From Acetobacteraceae bacterium (GTDB lineage: Bacteria; Pseudomonadota; Alphaproteobacteria; Acetobacterales; Acetobacteraceae), in contig CANJXD010000248.1 in NCBI GenBank assembly GCA_947478535.1, positions 1 through 8,133 on the forward strand: a stretch of 8,133 bases of DNA, in the 5' to 3' direction. The notes under the pieces were generated by a model. It had not been told where the DNA came from, made no database searches, and saw nothing but the letters and a program-made list of their open reading frames with translations. Made by a program: the position numbers and the translations under genes. How positions within the stretch are numbered: the stretch's first letter is position 1; each line of letters starts with the position of its first letter. Shown here in pieces: positions 5,622 through 8,133 of this stretch.

Positions 5622-6695
5622 ATGTCCTGGCTGCGGAATGATGACCCCTTCGACACGCTCTGGCCGCCCCGCCGAAACCGATACTCCACGCCCAACGGCG
5701 GCGATCTACAGAGCGATATCGACCGCTGGATGCAGGGGCAGCAATTCCTCACCAACACGACGGGCACGGAGCCAACCCAGTGTCGCATCGTGCTGAACCT
5801 GCCGGAGAAGCTGAGCCATGTCGCGCTGACCGAGGCCGACCTGCTGCGCCTGGTGGGCCGTAAGACCGTCGTGGACCGCACGCAGCAGCAGATTTTCGAC
5901 ACATTGGTCGCTGCGGCCTCAACCTCCCTTTGGTTCGTCAAGATCAGCGGGTCCGGCCTGCGGCTGGCCCACTTCCTGGCGCAGTGCTGCGCCGAAACCC
6001 TGGCTTTCACGCTGCTTGAGGAAAGGTTCGCCTACACCGACCAGGCCCGGCTGACAAAAATCTTCGGCAACTACCTGACGGCGGAACAGGAAAAGCGCTT
6101 CGTCGCCCGCGACGAGAAGACTCGCCACAAGGACGCGAAGGCCGCCTTCATCAAGGCGAAGCAGGACGCGATCACCAAGGCCACGCCGAAGCCCAAGACG
6201 CCGGCGGAACAGGCCGCGCTGGACAAGGCGCTCGCCGCCGCCAAGACCCTGACGGCGGAGGACCTGGTCGCGCTGCAGAAGGCCTATGCGGAAGCCGACA
6301 AGGCTGAATTCGCCATGCGCATCGAGCTTGCCAATACCGTCTATGGCGGGCGCAACGGGAACAACCAGCCCGGAGACGGCTACCGCTTCCGCGGCCGCGG
6401 CCTGCTGCACCTGACCTTCCGAGGCAACTACAAGGCCGCGGGTTCTGCACTCAGCCTGCCGCTGGAATCGAAGCCGGACATGGTTGCGGAACCCGATACG
6501 GCGCTCCGCACCGCCGTCTGGTATTGGGAACAGAACAAGCTGAACGAGGAAGCCGATGGCGACAACGTCCTGCGCGTCAGCAAGGGCGTGAATTGCGGGT
6601 CGCCAAACTCCACCAGCGAGCCCAATGCGCTGGAGGACCGGAAGAAGCTGACGAAACTCGCGAAGGAAATCTGGGGCGACAGGCAGCCAGAGTAG
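5622..6695 (+). CDS. GH19-type lysozyme/chitinase-like protein with helical insertion
   Basis: The 357-residue protein carries a glycoside hydrolase 19 fold of the phage-endolysin/bacterial lysozyme type, which cuts peptidoglycan or chitin. The match starts at RLAHFLAQCCAETLAF (114-129) and EERFAYT (133-139). E125 and E134 sit exactly where the two catalytic glutamates of GH19 lie (ExxxF, then E nine residues on), although the His before the first Glu is A124. It resumes with IELANTVYGGRNGN (234-247), YRFRGRGLLHLT (254-265), RGNY (267-270), AVWYWE (298-303) and ALEDRKKL (336-343). Between the halves, about residues 155-229, is an Ala/Lys/Glu-rich, probably helical insertion with a PKPKTP hinge (189-194). 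Residues 1-105 match nothing I recognise. No signal peptide or membrane segment is visible, so release would need a phage holin, a secretion system or lysis. The start has GGGAGGA (5607-5613), 8 bases from the ATG. It converges on trmO 6 bp away. Fold call is strong; role unknown. Confidence 0.82.
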   Translation: MSWLRNDDPFDTLWPPRRNRYSTPNGGDLQSDIDRWMQGQQFLTNTTGTEPTQCRIVLNLPEKLSHVALTEADLLRLVGRKTVVDRTQQQIFDTLVAAASTSLWFVKISGSGLRLAHFLAQCCAETLAFTLLEERFAYTDQARLTKIFGNYLTAEQEKRFVARDEKTRHKDAKAAFIKAKQDAITKATPKPKTPAEQAALDKALAAAKTLTAEDLVALQKAYAEADKAEFAMRIELANTVYGGRNGNNQPGDGYRFRGRGLLHLTFRGNYKAAGSALSLPLESKPDMVAEPDTALRTAVWYWEQNKLNEEADGDNVLRVSKGVNCGSPNSTSEPNALEDRKKLTKLAKEIWGDRQPE

Positions 6696-6701
6696 TTTCC
6701 G

Positions 6702-7163
6702 CTACCAGTACCCCTGCATGATCTCCCGCGCCCAATCCGGCTCCCGCACCGCACCGCTTGGGTCGAAGCCCGTCATGTGCGGCTTCACATCCAGCACCGG
6801 CGTGCCGGCGATGGCATCCAGGCCCCGCACCCGCAGCACCATGCCCTGAACACCAAGCAGCGCGCAGGTCGTCACGCCGAGGCGGTTCGGGCGGGGCGAT
6901 CCGCGCTGGCCGAGGATGCCGACACGCGGCCAGTCCTGCCGCCCGCGCGGATGGCGGGCGTTGCGTTCCACTGCGGCGGGGTCGATGCGGTCGAAGACGA
7001 AGACCACCGTCACATGGCTGAAGGCGTCGAGCCCCACCGCCGCATCCGGCCCCAGCACCGCCGGGTCCAGCACGATCTCGGCCTCCACCGCGCCCCAGGC
7101 GTCATCGGTAGGCTCGGCACGCCCACCGCGGACATGGCCGATGGGGGTGAGGGCGATGGTCAC
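6702..7163 (-). CDS. trmO: TrmO/TsaA-family tRNA (A37) methyltransferase-like protein
   Basis: The 153-residue protein belongs to the TsaA/TrmO family, SAM-dependent beta-barrel enzymes that N6-methylate threonylcarbamoyl-adenosine 37 in certain tRNAs. Family features are the opening TPIGHVR (6-12), FSHVTVVFVF (48-57), SPRPNRLGVTT (89-99), matching the RPNPIG signature, and GTPVLDVKPHM (120-130), matching GTPxLDIKPY. The proline/arginine-glutamine (PRQ) motif that canonical TrmO has soon after the first strand is not present (DDAWGAV instead), so this is a divergent subgroup and the exact tRNA substrate is uncertain. The start is GTG at 7163; its GTGA overlaps the TGA of the upstream TRAP gene, and the first residues VTIALTPIGHV fit the family. 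A longer open reading exists upstream in this frame but is a shadow of the permease. Translational coupling to the permease is likely. Confidence 0.8.
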   Translation of the reverse strand: MTIALTPIGHVRGGRAEPTDDAWGAVEAEIVLDPAVLGPDAAVGLDAFSHVTVVFVFDRIDPAAVERNARHPRGRQDWPRVGILGQRGSPRPNRLGVTTCALLGVQGMVLRVRGLDAIAGTPVLDVKPHMTGFDPSGAVREPDWAREIMQGYW

Positions 7164-8133
7164 TGGAAGCTCGGCATCACCGGAATATCGGGAATCTGCG
7201 GCGGCGGCAGGTCGATGATCACCGTCGAAGGGTCCACCGCCGGCGTGCGGTCCAGCCAGTAGGTCACGCTCTCCGGCCAGAAGATGACGATGGCGACGAG
7301 GATCAGTTGCAGCCCGAGCCACGGCAGCGCCCCCCAATAGATATCCCGCGTCAGCACTTCCTTCGGCGCGATGCCGCGCAGGTAGAACAGCGCGAAGCCG
7401 AAGGGCGGATGCATGAAGCTGGTCTGCAGGTTGATGCAGATGAGGACGCCGAACCACACCAGATCGATGCCCAACGCCTTCGCCACCGGCGCCAGCAGCG
7501 GGATGACGATGAAGGCGATCTCGAAAAAATCGAGGAAGAAGGCCAGGAAGAAGATGAAGATGTTGACGAAGATCAGGAAGCCGGTCTGGCCGCCCGGCAA
7601 CTGCTTCAGCAGATGCTCGATCCAGATGCCGCCATCCACACCCTGGAACACCAGGGAGAACACCGTCGCGCCGATCAGGATGAAGATCACCATGGAGGTG
7701 ATCCGCATCGTCGTGCCCATGGCTTCCCGCACCAGCTTCCAGGTGAAGCGGCCATTGATGGCGGCCAGCGCCATCGCGCCGACAACACCCATGGCGCCGG
7801 CTTCCGTCGGCGTCGCCAGCCCCATGAAGATGGTGCCCAGCACCATGAAGATCAGCACGACGGAGGGCACCATGCCCTTCAGCACACGCCACCACAGCCG
7901 CCAGCTCCGCGGCTCCAGCAACTCATCCGGCAGGGGCGGCACCTTGTGGGGGGCGACGATCGCGACCAGCGCGATGAAGGCGATGAACAGCCCGACCTGG
8001 AGGATGGAAGGCCCGATCGCCCCCGCATACATGTCGCCCACGCTCTGGCCGAGCTGGTCGCCCAGCACGATCAGCACGAGGGAGGGCGGGATGACCTGCG
8101 TGATGGTGCCGGATGCCGCGATGACACCGGTCG
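7160..8133 (-). CDS. TRAP transporter large permease subunit (DctM family), N-terminus beyond window
   Basis: The visible 323 residues are the C-terminal part of the large membrane subunit of a tripartite ATP-independent periplasmic transporter, which imports organic acids or similar solutes with a Na+ or H+ gradient, using a periplasmic binding protein and a small DctQ subunit. Recognisable stretches are AASGTITQVIPPSL (5-18), GLATPTEAG (104-112), LDFFEIAF (200-207) and NLQTSFMHPPFGFALFYLRG (234-253). Hydrophobic segments lie near 46-60, 88-106, 113-126, 145-162, 185-215, 223-250 and 268-285. The frame stays open through 8133, so the start is outside; family members are usually 430 residues or more. 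A proline-rich tail (297-323) follows the last membrane segment. The binding protein and small subunit are not in the window and would be expected upstream, to the right. The substrate cannot be told. The stop overlaps the trmO start by four bases. Confidence 0.93.
   Translation of the reverse strand, partial: TGVIAASGTITQVIPPSLVLIVLGDQLGQSVGDMYAGAIGPSILQVGLFIAFIALVAIVAPHKVPPLPDELLEPRSWRLWWRVLKGMVPSVVLIFMVLGTIFMGLATPTEAGAMGVVGAMALAAINGRFTWKLVREAMGTTMRITSMVIFILIGATVFSLVFQGVDGGIWIEHLLKQLPGGQTGFLIFVNIFIFFLAFFLDFFEIAFIVIPLLAPVAKALGIDLVWFGVLICINLQTSFMHPPFGFALFYLRGIAPKEVLTRDIYWGALPWLGLQLILVAIVIFWPESVTYWLDRTPAVDPSTVIIDLPPPQIPDIPVMPSFQ

Noticed and set aside
3322..5641. Long plus-strand open frames across dapB and the IalB-like gene, and a second one across the aldo/keto reductase
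   Set aside because: They lie antisense to or out of frame with genes that have clear family motifs; long shadow frames are expected at this GC content, and their translations are low-complexity Arg/Gly/Ala.
6692..6705. Hairpin GTAG/CTAC between the GH19 and trmO stop codons
   Set aside because: Two facing TAG codons are complementary by construction; only one extra base pair is added and there is no T-run.
7164..7895. Apparent long N-terminal extension of the trmO frame
   Set aside because: The extension is an out-of-frame reading of the TRAP permease; TsaA-family homology starts exactly at the GTG at 7163.

Overview
The window is GC-rich bacterial chromosome, most likely from an alphaproteobacterium of the Rhodospirillales/Acetobacteraceae type (Roseomonas-like). 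This rests on strong G/C third-position bias, the metK-trmB gene pair, an IalB-like periplasmic protein, a CTTGAC-type -35 box and a TRAP permease. The taxon is an inference; no marker in the window settles it. No rRNA, tRNA, CRISPR array, insertion sequence or phage structural gene is seen.

Layout. Positions 1-160 hold no supported gene and are visibly less GC-rich than the rest. A plus-strand gene (161-1057) encodes a cation-diffusion-facilitator-like membrane protein whose usual metal ligands are missing. It converges, 8 bp apart, on a minus-strand block read from 4674 down to 1066: an IalB-like exported protein, dapB (lysine/peptidoglycan precursor synthesis), metK (S-adenosylmethionine synthesis) and trmB (SAM-dependent tRNA m7G46 methylation). 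Divergent from that block, after only 35 bp, are an aldo/keto reductase (4710-5579) and a GH19-type lysozyme/chitinase-like protein with a long Ala/Lys-rich insertion (5622-6695). The right end is a minus-strand pair: a TRAP large permease cut by the window edge (7160-8133), whose stop overlaps the GTG start of a TrmO/TsaA-family gene (6702-7163).

How it fits together. metK makes the SAM that trmB uses, and TrmO is also a SAM enzyme of tRNA, so SAM and tRNA methylation recur here. The best-supported non-coding elements flank metK. Upstream is a putative promoter and a leader with a 16-bp-arm hairpin (14 of 16 positions paired) and an alternative pairing that would cover the Shine-Dalgarno region. 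Downstream is a GAAA-tetraloop intrinsic terminator placed between metK and trmB, just in front of the trmB ribosome binding site. Most of the window is ordinary chromosome. The items most worth a second look are the metK leader, the metK/trmB terminator, the GH19 protein with its insertion and no export signal, and the CDF-like protein without canonical ligands.
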